A stretch of DNA of 49,492 nt from assembly GCA_023435925.1 (NCBI GenBank), contig JAEZLF010000151.1, positions 1 to 49,492 of the forward strand, in the 5' to 3' direction. The notes beneath the pieces were generated by a model that did not search any database, was not told where the DNA came from, and saw nothing but the letters and a program-made list of their open reading frames with translations. This document shows positions 27,001 through 35,542 of this stretch, one piece after another. The position numbers were made by a program, and so were the translations under genes. The stretch comes from Bacillota bacterium. GTDB taxonomy: Bacteria > Bacillota > Clostridia > Acetivibrionales > DTU013. Each line of letters begins with the position of its first letter. Position 1 is the first letter of the stretch.

Positions 27001-28011
27001 CGTCTGAAGCGTCAGGAAAAAGGTCGTGTCGTCGACAGCGGCAAGGTACTGCTCGATACTGCTACCCGTCCCGGTTCCTTTGTATATCTGGTATGTCACT
27101 TTGATGGTACTGTCTGCTAAACCGGTAACAACAGGACTCCACTCCAGCTTCCAGATAGTTCCGTCCTGTGTTATGGACATCTTAGTGGTCTTGGCCAGTA
27201 TGTAGCTGCTGACGGCAACCGTCCTGCTTTCTGCAGACCGCTTCAGTTCAGTCTCTGTGGTGTCGGGCATCAGCTTAATATAATACACTCTTCCCGGATC
27301 TCTCACGGTATGAATATACTCCAGTTTTCCGGTTGCTTCATTCACTGTAACCGGGCCGTTCTGGCTGATTTGCTCCTGCCCGATGTAGATGGGAGGGGCG
27401 TTGGTAAAGGTTTTGTTTTCTGATACATATAGCTTGTAATCCATTCTCTTGCCGGAATTCCAAACGTCGTCCCACTCAATTTTGATCTGGTTCGGACCAT
27501 AGGAATAAGCATCAATGGCAATGTCCGTCAGGAATTTAACGGAGTTGGATGCGGTAGATTCACTGCTGGTATAGGTAGTCCCCTCGCTGGTGTATGTATA
27601 ATATGCTTTCGAATAGGCGTAATAAACCGTACCAGAGGATAAATCCTTCATTCGCCGCATATTGACAGCACTGGTCTCCGCAGGTATATTACCTTCCTTC
27701 AGCACGACCGGCTTCACAGGCTTGTATCCCTTATTGACCTCCTGCAAGTAGTAGTTGAGATAAATCCCCGGAGAAGGTACTCCTACCGGGATGCCCAGCT
27801 TGTCACTCTTCAGGTCGGCATAGTATTTGTCAAATTCATTGTACCCTATGGGAGGTTCTATGTTCGGAGCCGTATTGTTTATAGCCTCAACCCGGAGCTT
27901 CTCCGGCGCAGGCTGAGGTACATTCACTGCCGCACGAACCGGAACAAGCCAGCCATATTGCAGAAGCAAAATTGCTGTTAAAGCAGCACATATTATTTTC
28001 TTCGTCATCAT
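24097..28011 (-). CDS. large secreted fibronectin type III / SLH surface protein (A)
   Basis: The 1304-residue protein has a cleavable signal peptide (cut near residue 27, 'VRA-AVN'). Several fibronectin type III-like modules follow, visible through repeated 'LKPNTTYVLWIRA', 'LKPDTLYYFWIQA' and 'LVPNSTYYFKIVA' strands. Next is a beta-rich module (about residues 945-1050, 'SVLISQKVFKALGMLGENLHIKT') shared with the neighbour, then an SLH-like C-terminus ('FSDMLGPKDPVTRAESMVLIEKVL'). The SLH part would hold it on cell-wall pyruvylated polymer, with the FnIII array reaching outward. No catalytic domain was recognised. It is probably co-transcribed with the larger paralogue 128 bases upstream. Confidence 0.85.
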   Translation of the reverse strand: MMTKKIICAALTAILLLQYGWLVPVRAAVNVPQPAPEKLRVEAINNTAPNIEPPIGYNEFDKYYADLKSDKLGIPVGVPSPGIYLNYYLQEVNKGYKPVKPVVLKEGNIPAETSAVNMRRMKDLSSGTVYYAYSKAYYTYTSEGTTYTSSESTASNSVKFLTDIAIDAYSYGPNQIKIEWDDVWNSGKRMDYKLYVSENKTFTNAPPIYIGQEQISQNGPVTVNEATGKLEYIHTVRDPGRVYYIKLMPDTTETELKRSAESRTVAVSSYILAKTTKMSITQDGTIWKLEWSPVVTGLADSTIKVTYQIYKGTGTGSSIEQYLAAVDDTTFFLTLQTGEENNYYVIKAIITRNGEDVYPGIKVQSQKIYVRESEVPSTPGTPEIVDEFKNANSTIISYKDELKPDSATVLWKAPLKGNGDVDTNVKYDIWMISDPNLLDDPPTNTLIASSVKMNESNFVKSGTRLLGYKFKIDGLVPNSTYYFKIVAKKEYVDFVDNELANVTLISDPAMKVIITPTLGPINQPVVPGRPPFALKKDSQGYDMVTTGSAVVTLKNMWYEEYVEPLDGGLSSWRYITPEDLEATSPGAIEAIDNGKADPLKYRKVVYDEGVTIDVGCVEYTEGIDYNNIGNLPTNKIIGFSTAANDPAEDPLKAPDKLRHNVDITIPDLKPNTTYVLWIRAARRSVNLISGPSDPIIITTHPELPITIEKPTVPVFNYNDASDTHIDLGWNVHPQYTYYLEYGTTDKRSSASGKVTITPDDLKGTSFYRVKDLKPDTLYYFWIQAEATNTAGDTKRSDFSDSYLVRTKKDIPPATPRGFGVKGTPGAVTKNSITYEWIMEEGMQYILEIAGSVAYADAQRFEISGASEYTVSGLRSNYRYYARLYAYDPAKKLASEPTQSVTVRTLRSSDDYDSSEDIEDVISGDFIIKDKVAVNGVWTIRITGVNADRFVQHVQTDRVLDYGIDLKVMPSGTKVISVLISQKVFKALGMLGENLHIKTVRNTITIRPGVLADENGLYGSAVSEANFKIDITLDSTANSSNTRNLTFKTPITQLDIGISDGIVEPLYHLKKPLKVQYEYTAASWYTLGLTSGYVLPASAVVWKKAESSGVFDADRNLGVLSFDTLTTGRMAIGEIGSNYYDDISKSYARSSIVNVASVYELKAVSGRKFEPGKELTIGDGAKFMLDILDVEYGSNYMTLAVKAGIVQSADSGSPTAICTREKLIAMAVRVCELKTKQKAAATAGDTGAYKDIGEVSAPLLSKIKFAQENGVITSRFSDMLGPKDPVTRAESMVLIEKVLRYAGEI

Positions 28012-28139
28012 CCCATATCCTTTCCCGGCGAAACAAGAGAACGTTTCTCTGTTTCATGTCGAACACCAAATTGCTAATACAAAAATACCTAATACCAAAT
28101 TACCAATACCCATATCGATATTGTTATGGTTGACAAACG

Positions 28140-31100
28140 TCAGGTCAGATCCCCGGTCATTTGCAGCATCTTGGCAAAAGATGCGACTACTTCAGCCCGG
28201 GTCATTTGATTGCCTGGATAAAAACTGCCGCTTCCATCCAGACTCATAATCTTCATGTCAACAATCATCAGCACCGGATTGAAATAGTCATCACCGATAC
28301 TGCCTTCATCTTTGATGGTAATCCTACTGCCCGGCTTGAGGCTGGCCGCGTTGACACCCTTCTTCACAGAAAACAGCTTTAGTAGTACCGCAGCCGTTTC
28401 CTGCCTTTTTACATTTTTGGCCAGCGAGTTGGAGCTGATAATGCCATCCAGTCCGAGCCTCGCATTTTTCTGCCGGATATCCAGACCGGTATTCTCCGCC
28501 GACTTTCCAATAACCTTCTCGTACAGCAGCACTACTTCTCTGCAGGTCGCTTTATTTTCCGGCATAAAGTTATTATTGATACCGGCAAACACATCCCCCA
28601 AATCATATTTTGAAGAAAGGCTTGTAATATAGCTCTCCGCCCAATGTCCCTCCGGTATGTCGCCGATATTGGACTGAGCAACCAGAATCACATACTTTCC
28701 TGTTTTCAAAAGATTAAACCGGACACTGGAATTCTGTACTGTGTTGGTAGTGATTTTCTGCCAGGCCAACGAACCATCATACAAAACATACGGGAGCTTG
28801 ACACCCTTACTGCTGTTGAATGTCAGATTCGCCGAGACCGGAGCACCAAAGGTCGTAATCTCTTTGACCGTATTGCTCAGCTTGACGGATTGCATCGTAC
28901 TGTCAATATAATTCGAAAGCTCTTTTTCAATCATATCCACCAGACTTTGTGTGTATTGATTGATTAATTCTGATGATCCTGTTCCGGTTCCTACATAGGT
29001 ATTGAGCAGCATATTGAGCTTCTCGCTGACCAGCCCGCTGTCTTTATCATATAGCTTGTCGTGAAACATCTTCTTCAGATCACTATCTGTTTTGGACAGG
29101 CCAAGTGCCTGTATATCCAGCTCGTTAAAGTCCGATACCCGCGCGGTGTTGGATGGCAGCGCCGTTGAAGAGGCGGTAGTCCGGAAAATCGTCAGCCTTA
29201 CATAGAGATCCTTAACATCCTGCCTACTGAGGATCTCTTTAAACTGATCGTTGCCGGAAGCGTCAAGAGAATCCGGTCTAAGCAGCAGCTCCGCACCGGA
29301 GGTTCTGACAACAAGGCTCTTGTTCAGTGAATTCATGGCCTTGATAACGGTCACCGGTACATAGATTTCGTCCGTGCTGATGTTAACCGAAATATTTGTC
29401 ATATCAATCGTAAATGAATCCCCGGATGAATTTCTGAGGGCGTCAGCTACCCTGTCACCTTTAAGCAGTATTTTGCTGGCGCTGTTGTTGCCTATCGCAA
29501 CCCTCCAGTAATAGCCCTTCTCGAGCTGGTCCATACGGTCCAGGAAGGTCGCCTTTTGCTGTTCTTCACGGTCTGTATTGTCATAGTCATCCTGATTAAA
29601 CTCCGTTCGGGTATCGACAGGCCCAATGAATTTCGAGTAGGCGATGAAATCCGTTTCTGTCGCATCTACTTTAACAGCTCTCACCTTAATATAGTATTTG
29701 GTATTGGAACGCAGCTGCTGATGCGTCGTAATTCCGCCGGCAAGTACGACTTCCGCGCTCTTGATTTTAGCGTGATAGTACAGCTCGTCCGTGTTCACTG
29801 TTCGCGCAGTCTCTTCGGTATAATACGGCAGTATGGAGCCATTGCTGTTAACATATTGCTCCAGATCTGTCGGGGCAAGCACAGTATATTCACTGCTCCC
29901 CTCCACCATCAATGCAATTTCATAGTTTGAATAATTGTCCTGCTTTATTCCGATCCATTTGATTTCAAGCTCATGGTATCCATCCCTTGTCTTCATACCG
30001 GTTTTATCAAAAACAGGGGTGTTGACTCCCTTTGTAACCCGAATATCATAATAGGAATTCAGCTTAAGCCCGGTCACCCTGCCAAAATAGGTTTCTCCGT
30101 CCTTGTCTTTCACAATAGTCGCCTGAGAGCGCGTCATCAGCTTGTAATCCGCATCCGATGAACCTTTTACATAAATTTTGTAGTCTTCAGCCGTCAGTCC
30201 TACAGTATCATCCCTCCAGAAAAAGCCCAGTTCAGATTTTACAACAACCTCCAGCGAGGCCGGCGCCTCTATAAGAGAAGTGGTGACCGGTATGGAGACC
30301 CACACACTTTCCGAAGATGGCGTCAATGGAGCTCTTGCCGGATTTACCCTCACTGTTTTTAAGCTGAAATAGTACAGCTTGTTGGGGAACATTCTCTGAT
30401 CCACTGTGAAGGTACAAATCTTTGTGGCAGGATCATAGGTGAAATCTCCGCCATAGGCAGTCGGGTTTGCAGGATCAATATAAAACCTTCGATGATTGCC
30501 GCTGTCAGTGAAGTTGCTATATACCTGCAGGAAGCTCAAATATTCAGGGTCACTGTTATAACTGCTGATCTGGTCGGCAGGTCTTACCTTCTGTGTTGTA
30601 CGGATCAGTTCATAAACGACATCGTTCTCTTGCCGCTTCCAGGTGAATGTGACCTTATTACCGGACAACTTCTGATTTTGGTCACTGTCTACCGCAATAG
30701 AAAAATCTGTAGGTGCCAGCGGCTTTCTCTGGCTGTCGTCCGGTGGACTTACAACTAACACCGTTGTTGTAACCGGAAGAACGGCTGTAAAAATGTCTGA
30801 CTCCTTCGAAACGATAACAGCAGAGCTGGTTGTGTTTTTAACGACAAGCCTCGTTTTAGCTTTAAAGTAATAGGTGGTATTGGGCTGCAGCTTATGACCA
30901 AACAGATTAATAGCGCTTTGTGTCGTAAAATCGGATATCCTGGCTTTAATGGACGTGCTTTGAATGTCATCTGCACCGATAAAGTCCACATCTCCATGAA
31001 GGTCCTCCGTTGTCCCGATCATCAAATAATTCTTGTCCGAATGAGGGCTCATATAAATATCATAATAAATGTTATAAGAATGACCGGCTACATTATATTT

Positions 31101-33116
31101 ATCCGTATAGTTGTTCCAGTCCAGATTCATGATCTTATCCATCTTCAGCTCAATATAAATAGCTGCCGGGCTGACAGAGGTATCCTTTCCATTGTCGGAC
31201 ACTTCAAATCCCATGGGCAGAGGCACATCCAGCTCAACGCCGTTTAATGTGGTAAAGCTGGATATGATAGATTTGTCGGACATGTCGGTAGGCGGATATG
31301 TTGAGCCTTTTGTCGTATACATCTGCAAATAGTACACGGTATTGGGTATAAGGAAATCCGGATAGGTATCATTCAGCTTCGGTATATTATTACCGGCAGA
31401 ATTTCCTGTCGCATCTTCCCATGTGAAAAGATCAAAGGCATTTATGGTATAGGTCAGCCTGTTCCCCTCTTCTTTTATCTTTGGGGAAATAGCGCTCACA
31501 TACTTCACCAACTGGTATTTTGCCGGGTAATTCCCCCAGTGATAGTCATTTACAAAAAGAGCCTGGTCTGTTTCGATCTCCGCCTGACTCGTATTCAGGA
31601 GAAAGTGAAAATACAGGTCGTTTTTTATGGTACTCCAGTTGAGCGGCTTATCCCAGGATATTGTCACATCGGATGATTTCACGATAATGGAAGTCCCTGA
31701 TGTGGGAGTAACCGTTTGTGTATTCAACGTCCTGTCAACTACTGCAATGCCTGTTGGCAGCGGAGGTCTGCTGCTGTCCACAACCAACGTATAGGGCAGG
31801 GGCAAGGATTCCAGCCTGTCCTCAGGGCTGTCTGACTTTACCACAATTTTATAGTAGACTGTGTTATTGGGATTTACTCCGGTTATAACAGTCACAGCTG
31901 AAACACCGCTGAAGTAGGAGTCATCCATGGTTTTCTTGACAACCCAGTCTCCGCTGATAGAGGGATCATCGATGGCCTGTACTTCATAATACAGTCTGGG
32001 CAGGTCAAGACTCCCCTGATTGATTTTATATATTTTTACATAAATATTATTCGCACTATCCTTGGTAAGCTGAAAACGGATAGGAGTATTGGTATAAGCC
32101 CGCTCCCCCGAGAGCATACTTCCATTCCAATCCGAAGGCTTTCCAACTGTCACTGCATCTACATTTACTGAAGCAGTGTCTAAAAAGACAGGCTTAATGT
32201 TCATATAGTATACCGTACCGGGAAGTATTTCATCATCCGGCAGCACATGAATGCCTGAGGGTGTAGGTACAGTAGAGTTCTCATCAGCCCTGCCCCAAAG
32301 CTCAAAGCTGGCAAATCCGTCTGAACCTATCTGAACCGCTGCTGTACTCGTTGAATGAGAAACCTTTACCGTATAGCCGGTTAACGTCTGTTCCACCTGA
32401 AGTGAAGACTGATTCGAGCCTGAGTCAATTTTACCTAGGTCTGTAGAAATGTTGATATTGTAATTGAGCTTTTGAATCTTTTTATCCGTGCCATATATCT
32501 TTAAATATGCATCGTTGATATATTGCAGGGCGTCGTTCGTATCAGCCCTTACAATGCCATTGTTGCTGCTGTCCGGATCTGTTTCGGGATAAATCGCTAC
32601 ATCGCCGTCACGATATATCCTGGGCACCTTCCAACTGATTTGCAGCTTCGGTGTCGCTCCAATTTCAAACCCTCCGCCCTGTACCGGCAGGACGCTCTGG
32701 GCAGATGCGCCCGCACTGAAGGTCATCACCGGCAGATAGAAAAGAAGACCTCTTCCTATCGGATCTCCAACCGGGTTGTTGTCCGCGTCAACCTCACTGT
32801 ACAATGCAACACTGATATCATATATGTAGTCGGCCTGAAGGTTTGAAATGCTTGCGGTGTTTCCCATCAGAATCGCACCCGAGGTTACCACAGTAACCGT
32901 ATTATCCGGGTTAGGCTTGTGATAGGATACTACTGCTGCCCTTACCCCTGCTAATTGGTGGCTCCAGCTGATGTCCAATGTTCCGTTCTGATAATTGTCC
33001 ACTTTGATCTTTACACTTGGACCTGCTGCAAACACAACAGACAAAGAGCTGCCTATCATACTATATAAAAGAATTACTGCCATCAATACTGCTACCGATT
33101 TTCTCATCCGTTTCAT
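28140..33116 (-). CDS. giant secreted fibronectin type III / SLH surface protein (B)
   Basis: The 1658-residue protein starts at ATG 33116, nine bases after GGAGG, with a signal peptide ending near 'VFAAGPS'. A long array of FnIII-like modules carries repeated 'TVYYMNI', 'NTTYYFKAKT', 'NKLYYFSLKT' and 'NTKYYIKVRA' strands. Then come the same beta module as in protein A ('DEIYVPVTVIKAMNSLNKSLVV', about residue 1330) and SLH repeats at the C-terminus ('GHWAESYITSL', 'SFYPGNQMTRAEVVASFAKML'). It has no recognisable enzyme domain and no cohesin or dockerin motif. Function is inferred only as cell-envelope structure or adhesion. The single frame over 5 kb argues that it is intact and selected. Confidence 0.86.
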   Translation of the reverse strand: MKRMRKSVAVLMAVILLYSMIGSSLSVVFAAGPSVKIKVDNYQNGTLDISWSHQLAGVRAAVVSYHKPNPDNTVTVVTSGAILMGNTASISNLQADYIYDISVALYSEVDADNNPVGDPIGRGLLFYLPVMTFSAGASAQSVLPVQGGGFEIGATPKLQISWKVPRIYRDGDVAIYPETDPDSSNNGIVRADTNDALQYINDAYLKIYGTDKKIQKLNYNINISTDLGKIDSGSNQSSLQVEQTLTGYTVKVSHSTSTAAVQIGSDGFASFELWGRADENSTVPTPSGIHVLPDDEILPGTVYYMNIKPVFLDTASVNVDAVTVGKPSDWNGSMLSGERAYTNTPIRFQLTKDSANNIYVKIYKINQGSLDLPRLYYEVQAIDDPSISGDWVVKKTMDDSYFSGVSAVTVITGVNPNNTVYYKIVVKSDSPEDRLESLPLPYTLVVDSSRPPLPTGIAVVDRTLNTQTVTPTSGTSIIVKSSDVTISWDKPLNWSTIKNDLYFHFLLNTSQAEIETDQALFVNDYHWGNYPAKYQLVKYVSAISPKIKEEGNRLTYTINAFDLFTWEDATGNSAGNNIPKLNDTYPDFLIPNTVYYLQMYTTKGSTYPPTDMSDKSIISSFTTLNGVELDVPLPMGFEVSDNGKDTSVSPAAIYIELKMDKIMNLDWNNYTDKYNVAGHSYNIYYDIYMSPHSDKNYLMIGTTEDLHGDVDFIGADDIQSTSIKARISDFTTQSAINLFGHKLQPNTTYYFKAKTRLVVKNTTSSAVIVSKESDIFTAVLPVTTTVLVVSPPDDSQRKPLAPTDFSIAVDSDQNQKLSGNKVTFTWKRQENDVVYELIRTTQKVRPADQISSYNSDPEYLSFLQVYSNFTDSGNHRRFYIDPANPTAYGGDFTYDPATKICTFTVDQRMFPNKLYYFSLKTVRVNPARAPLTPSSESVWVSIPVTTSLIEAPASLEVVVKSELGFFWRDDTVGLTAEDYKIYVKGSSDADYKLMTRSQATIVKDKDGETYFGRVTGLKLNSYYDIRVTKGVNTPVFDKTGMKTRDGYHELEIKWIGIKQDNYSNYEIALMVEGSSEYTVLAPTDLEQYVNSNGSILPYYTEETARTVNTDELYYHAKIKSAEVVLAGGITTHQQLRSNTKYYIKVRAVKVDATETDFIAYSKFIGPVDTRTEFNQDDYDNTDREEQQKATFLDRMDQLEKGYYWRVAIGNNSASKILLKGDRVADALRNSSGDSFTIDMTNISVNISTDEIYVPVTVIKAMNSLNKSLVVRTSGAELLLRPDSLDASGNDQFKEILSRQDVKDLYVRLTIFRTTASSTALPSNTARVSDFNELDIQALGLSKTDSDLKKMFHDKLYDKDSGLVSEKLNMLLNTYVGTGTGSSELINQYTQSLVDMIEKELSNYIDSTMQSVKLSNTVKEITTFGAPVSANLTFNSSKGVKLPYVLYDGSLAWQKITTNTVQNSSVRFNLLKTGKYVILVAQSNIGDIPEGHWAESYITSLSSKYDLGDVFAGINNNFMPENKATCREVVLLYEKVIGKSAENTGLDIRQKNARLGLDGIISSNSLAKNVKRQETAAVLLKLFSVKKGVNAASLKPGSRITIKDEGSIGDDYFNPVLMIVDMKIMSLDGSGSFYPGNQMTRAEVVASFAKMLQMTGDLT

Positions 33117-33372
33117 TTCAGAATACCTCCAGCCCATTTACACCGAGTTTTCTACTGCATTTATACCCTGAATAACTAGTCTCACAAGGTTTGCAGGGTA
33201 TATTTCAATATGTTTATCGGCATAACAAAGACGATCATTAATAGGCGTGCAGCTATTAATGAATTACATTATTGTTACGATAAATAAATAAGGTCTTTTG
33301 CATTTACCGTTACCTTTTTAATGGTAATTATTCTTTGCCTTTTTGATAGAAATGATGGTTGGGAGGTGTTAT
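33117..33372. promoter_or_regulatory. divergent intergenic region
   Basis: This 256-base AT-rich region lies between the giant surface-protein operon (minus strand) and the prepilin peptidase gene (plus strand) and must hold both promoters. I find no promoter pair strong enough to mark separately. Confidence 0.4.
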
Positions 33373-33897
33373 ATGGAAGTCAGGTATGTAATATTGGCCG
33401 TTTTACTGATTGTGACAGTCACAACCGATGTTCGTACCTACCGGATACACAATTTGCCTGTAGCTCTGGCTCTGGTCTGCGGGCTAATATGGAACCTCGC
33501 GGCAGATGGTATTCCGGGTCTTGCGCGGTCGCTGCTTGCCGCACTGATTCCTTTTGCACTTCTAATTGCACTTTTTGCGCTGAGAATGCTTGGGGCTGGT
33601 GATATAAAGCTGCTGTGTGCCATAGGCGCCATTATGGGAATTCCGTTTATATTGTACACAATCGGCTTTTCGTTTCTTGCCGGCGGTCTCTTAGCCCTTG
33701 GTTTTATGCTGGTCCGGGGCAATGGATGGCAAAGGCTCAGGCATATCGGCTCTTATCTTAGAACGTGTTTTCTTACACACAACTTTCTGCCTTATACAAA
33801 TTTCGATGATAAAAGTGACGGCGCAAAATTTCCCTTTTCATTAGCCATAGCGGCAGGCTGCGCTGTCCAAATCCTGCTGTCGGCATTATCTGCCTGA
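33373..33897 (+). CDS. A24 prepilin peptidase (CpaA/TadV-like)
   Basis: The 174-residue membrane protein has about six helices. It retains both catalytic aspartates: Asp19 in 'TTDVRTYRIHN' and Asp77 in the 'GAGDIKL' motif. It lacks the N-terminal methylase domain of PilD, so it fits the short CpaA/TadV class that cleaves type IV-like prepilin leaders. The start follows GGGAGGTG. No pilin, ATPase or secretin-type gene is near, so its substrate must be encoded elsewhere. Confidence 0.88.
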   Translation: MEVRYVILAVLLIVTVTTDVRTYRIHNLPVALALVCGLIWNLAADGIPGLARSLLAALIPFALLIALFALRMLGAGDIKLLCAIGAIMGIPFILYTIGFSFLAGGLLALGFMLVRGNGWQRLRHIGSYLRTCFLTHNFLPYTNFDDKSDGAKFPFSLAIAAGCAVQILLSALSA

Positions 33898-33926
33898 AAT
33901 TTATTCCTGATATCATGGTATAATAG

Positions 33927-33980
33927 AAGGGGACACACCTCTTCTTCCGAGGGACTGCGGTCTGAGGAATGTCCCCCTTT
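33927..33980 (+). repeat. hairpin repeat, GGGGACACACCTC family
   Basis: GGGGACACACCTC (33929-33941) pairs with GAGGAATGTCCCC (33964-33976) and is followed by CTTTGATTTG. The arms match, in opposite orientation, the three tandem units at 37625-37785. It could act as a terminator between the peptidase and shikimate kinase genes. Confidence 0.6.
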
Positions 33981-34024
33981 GATTTGTGAAAGTGAGGTTA
34001 TTAGCAGAGGAGGTGGAGGCCGGT

Positions 34025-34531
34025 ATGAACCCGGATAACAGAAATATTGTTTTGATCGGTATGCCCGGAGCCGGAAAAAGTACTGTTGGTGTGCTGCTTG
34101 CAAAAGCTTTGAAAATGCCTTTTGTAGACACCGACCTACTGATCCAGCAACAACAAGGCTTCTATTTACAAGAGCTGATAGATGCTCATGGAATAAATGA
34201 ATTTATAAAAGTGGAGGAGAATGTAGTGCTGGGGCTTGATGTAAAGAACCATATCATAGCTACCGGAGGCAGTGTGGTATATAGCGCTGCTGCCATGCAG
34301 CATTTGAAAAACGCAGGTGTTATTGTATTTTTGAACACAAAAATTTATCAGCTGGAACGAAGACTAAAAAATGCTCAAAGCAGGGGTATCGCTATGAAGA
34401 GCGGACAGACGATTTCCATGCTTTATAAAGAGAGGATGCCACTGTATGAAAAGTATGCGGATATAGAAATAGACTGCTCAAAAAAGCACATTGAAACCAT
34501 CGTGTCCGAAATAAAAAAATATTTCAACTAA
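34025..34531 (+). CDS. aroK: shikimate kinase
   Basis: The 168-residue kinase phosphorylates shikimate at the 3-OH in aromatic amino acid synthesis. It has Walker A 'GMPGAGKST' (residues 12-20), the substrate-binding Asp pair in 'FVDTD', and 'ATGGSVV' for the shikimate carboxylate. The lid region contains 'ERRLKNAQSRGIA', with the expected arginines. The start is ATG 34025 behind GAGGAGGTGGAGG rather than an earlier in-frame ATG. It stands alone without other aro genes. Confidence 0.92.
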   Translation: MNPDNRNIVLIGMPGAGKSTVGVLLAKALKMPFVDTDLLIQQQQGFYLQELIDAHGINEFIKVEENVVLGLDVKNHIIATGGSVVYSAAAMQHLKNAGVIVFLNTKIYQLERRLKNAQSRGIAMKSGQTISMLYKERMPLYEKYADIEIDCSKKHIETIVSEIKKYFN

Positions 34532-34572
34532 GAAAAAATTATTTTTAATTTTATGAATAAAAGGTGCAAATT

Positions 34573-34653
34573 GGGGTCAATAATAATAGTGACCTCACAA
34601 AATACATTTTGACCCCCTTTACATGGTTAGCCGAAAGGCTAACCACCTTTTTT
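34573..34653 (+). terminator. terminator after aroK, preceded by alternative hairpins
   Basis: GGTTAGCC, a GAAA tetraloop and GGCTAACC (34625-34644) are followed by ACCTTTTTT, a textbook intrinsic terminator. Just upstream GGGGTCAA (34573-34580) can pair either with TTGACCCC (34609-34616) or, through GGTCA, with TGACC (34590-34594). Confidence 0.8.
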
Positions 34654-34720
34654 GCCCTTTTTCACTTTTTCCTTTTTGGGATCTTTGCCCCTTTGTTCTT
34701 TCACATTTTTTCTTGTGCTT

Positions 34721-35239
34721 TTACCAGCTGCTGGCTTTTGACCTTCCCCTTCCAAATAGCATCACAATTCCACCCAGTACGAGAACAATCGGTATTACAA
34801 GCCCTATATCCACAGTACCTATAATAATCCTGAACATGATTATCAAAATACAAGCGGCCGCGATTCCGCCGATAATGCCAATAGCAATCAATAAGCCTTT
34901 ATGCCTTCCGGTAAACAGGAACAACTGAAATAGTCCGACCACAATACCAATCAGGTACACTGGCCATGTATATTCCGCAAACCGCCAATTGGTAGCCACC
35001 TCAAAGAAAAAGAGAATGCCATATGTGGTAAGGATGCCTCCAGGTACAAGCAAACCGGGCGCTTTCATTGTAATAAAAAACGCCATCTCGAAACCGACTC
35101 CAAGCATCAGAATAATCATCGGCCAGAAATCATCCGGTCCGAATGTAAGAAAGTCTCCGCCGAACAGATACCTTAATGCCAGCATCAATGCGCCGATAAT
35201 AACCAGCACGATGCCAAGTAACGAATTTCTTCTATTCAT
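34721..35239 (-). CDS. LiaI/LiaF-like small membrane protein
   Basis: The 172-residue protein consists of about five to six hydrophobic helices arranged as short hairpins, with 'RRNSLLGIVLVIIGALMLALRYL' at the start and 'DDFWPMIILMLGVGFEM' after the second helix. This is the pattern of the LiaI-LiaF-like/DUF5668 transmembrane family, often linked to envelope-stress systems. GGAGGT precedes the ATG. No LiaRS-type genes are adjacent. Function is not known beyond a membrane location. Confidence 0.7.
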   Translation of the reverse strand: MNRRNSLLGIVLVIIGALMLALRYLFGGDFLTFGPDDFWPMIILMLGVGFEMAFFITMKAPGLLVPGGILTTYGILFFFEVATNWRFAEYTWPVYLIGIVVGLFQLFLFTGRHKGLLIAIGIIGGIAAACILIIMFRIIIGTVDIGLVIPIVLVLGGIVMLFGRGRSKASSW

Positions 35240-35542
35240 ATATTTACCTCCAAGGAATATTTGGTTTACACCAGATAATACTCCAGTATGCTATATATGT
35301 CTGAAAATATCTGTTTATCCCCAGTCTTCTAAAGGCGGAGATCTTAGGAGCATTTGATAAATACTTACAAAAGTATGGCTGACAATCTCTTCAAATTTGT
35401 GCAGTTTTTCCTCAGAACATTCGTTTTGTGGATATGCACCTGTGGATAATGTTGATAAGTCTGTGCATAACCTTGTTTTTCAGCTTGCATGGCTGTGGAT
35501 TCAAAATTGTTATCAACAATTCACTGCATTCACTTTCTTCCC
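35240..35542. promoter_or_regulatory. intergenic region with six DnaA-box-like 9-mers
   Basis: On the plus strand TGTGGATAT (35427), TGTGGATAA (35441), TGTTGATAA (35450), TGTGCATAA (35462) and TGTGGATTC (35494) all lie the same way; TTATCAACA (35510) is reversed. The second and fourth are exact complements of the DnaA box TTATNCACA. All six lie within 92 bases, upstream of the LiaF-like gene. Confidence 0.65.

Noticed and set aside
35427..35518. Replication origin (oriC)
   Set aside because: Despite the DnaA-box group, no dnaA, dnaN, recF or gyr genes flank it and no clear AT-rich unwinding element with trio repeats was seen; titration or regulation is more likely.
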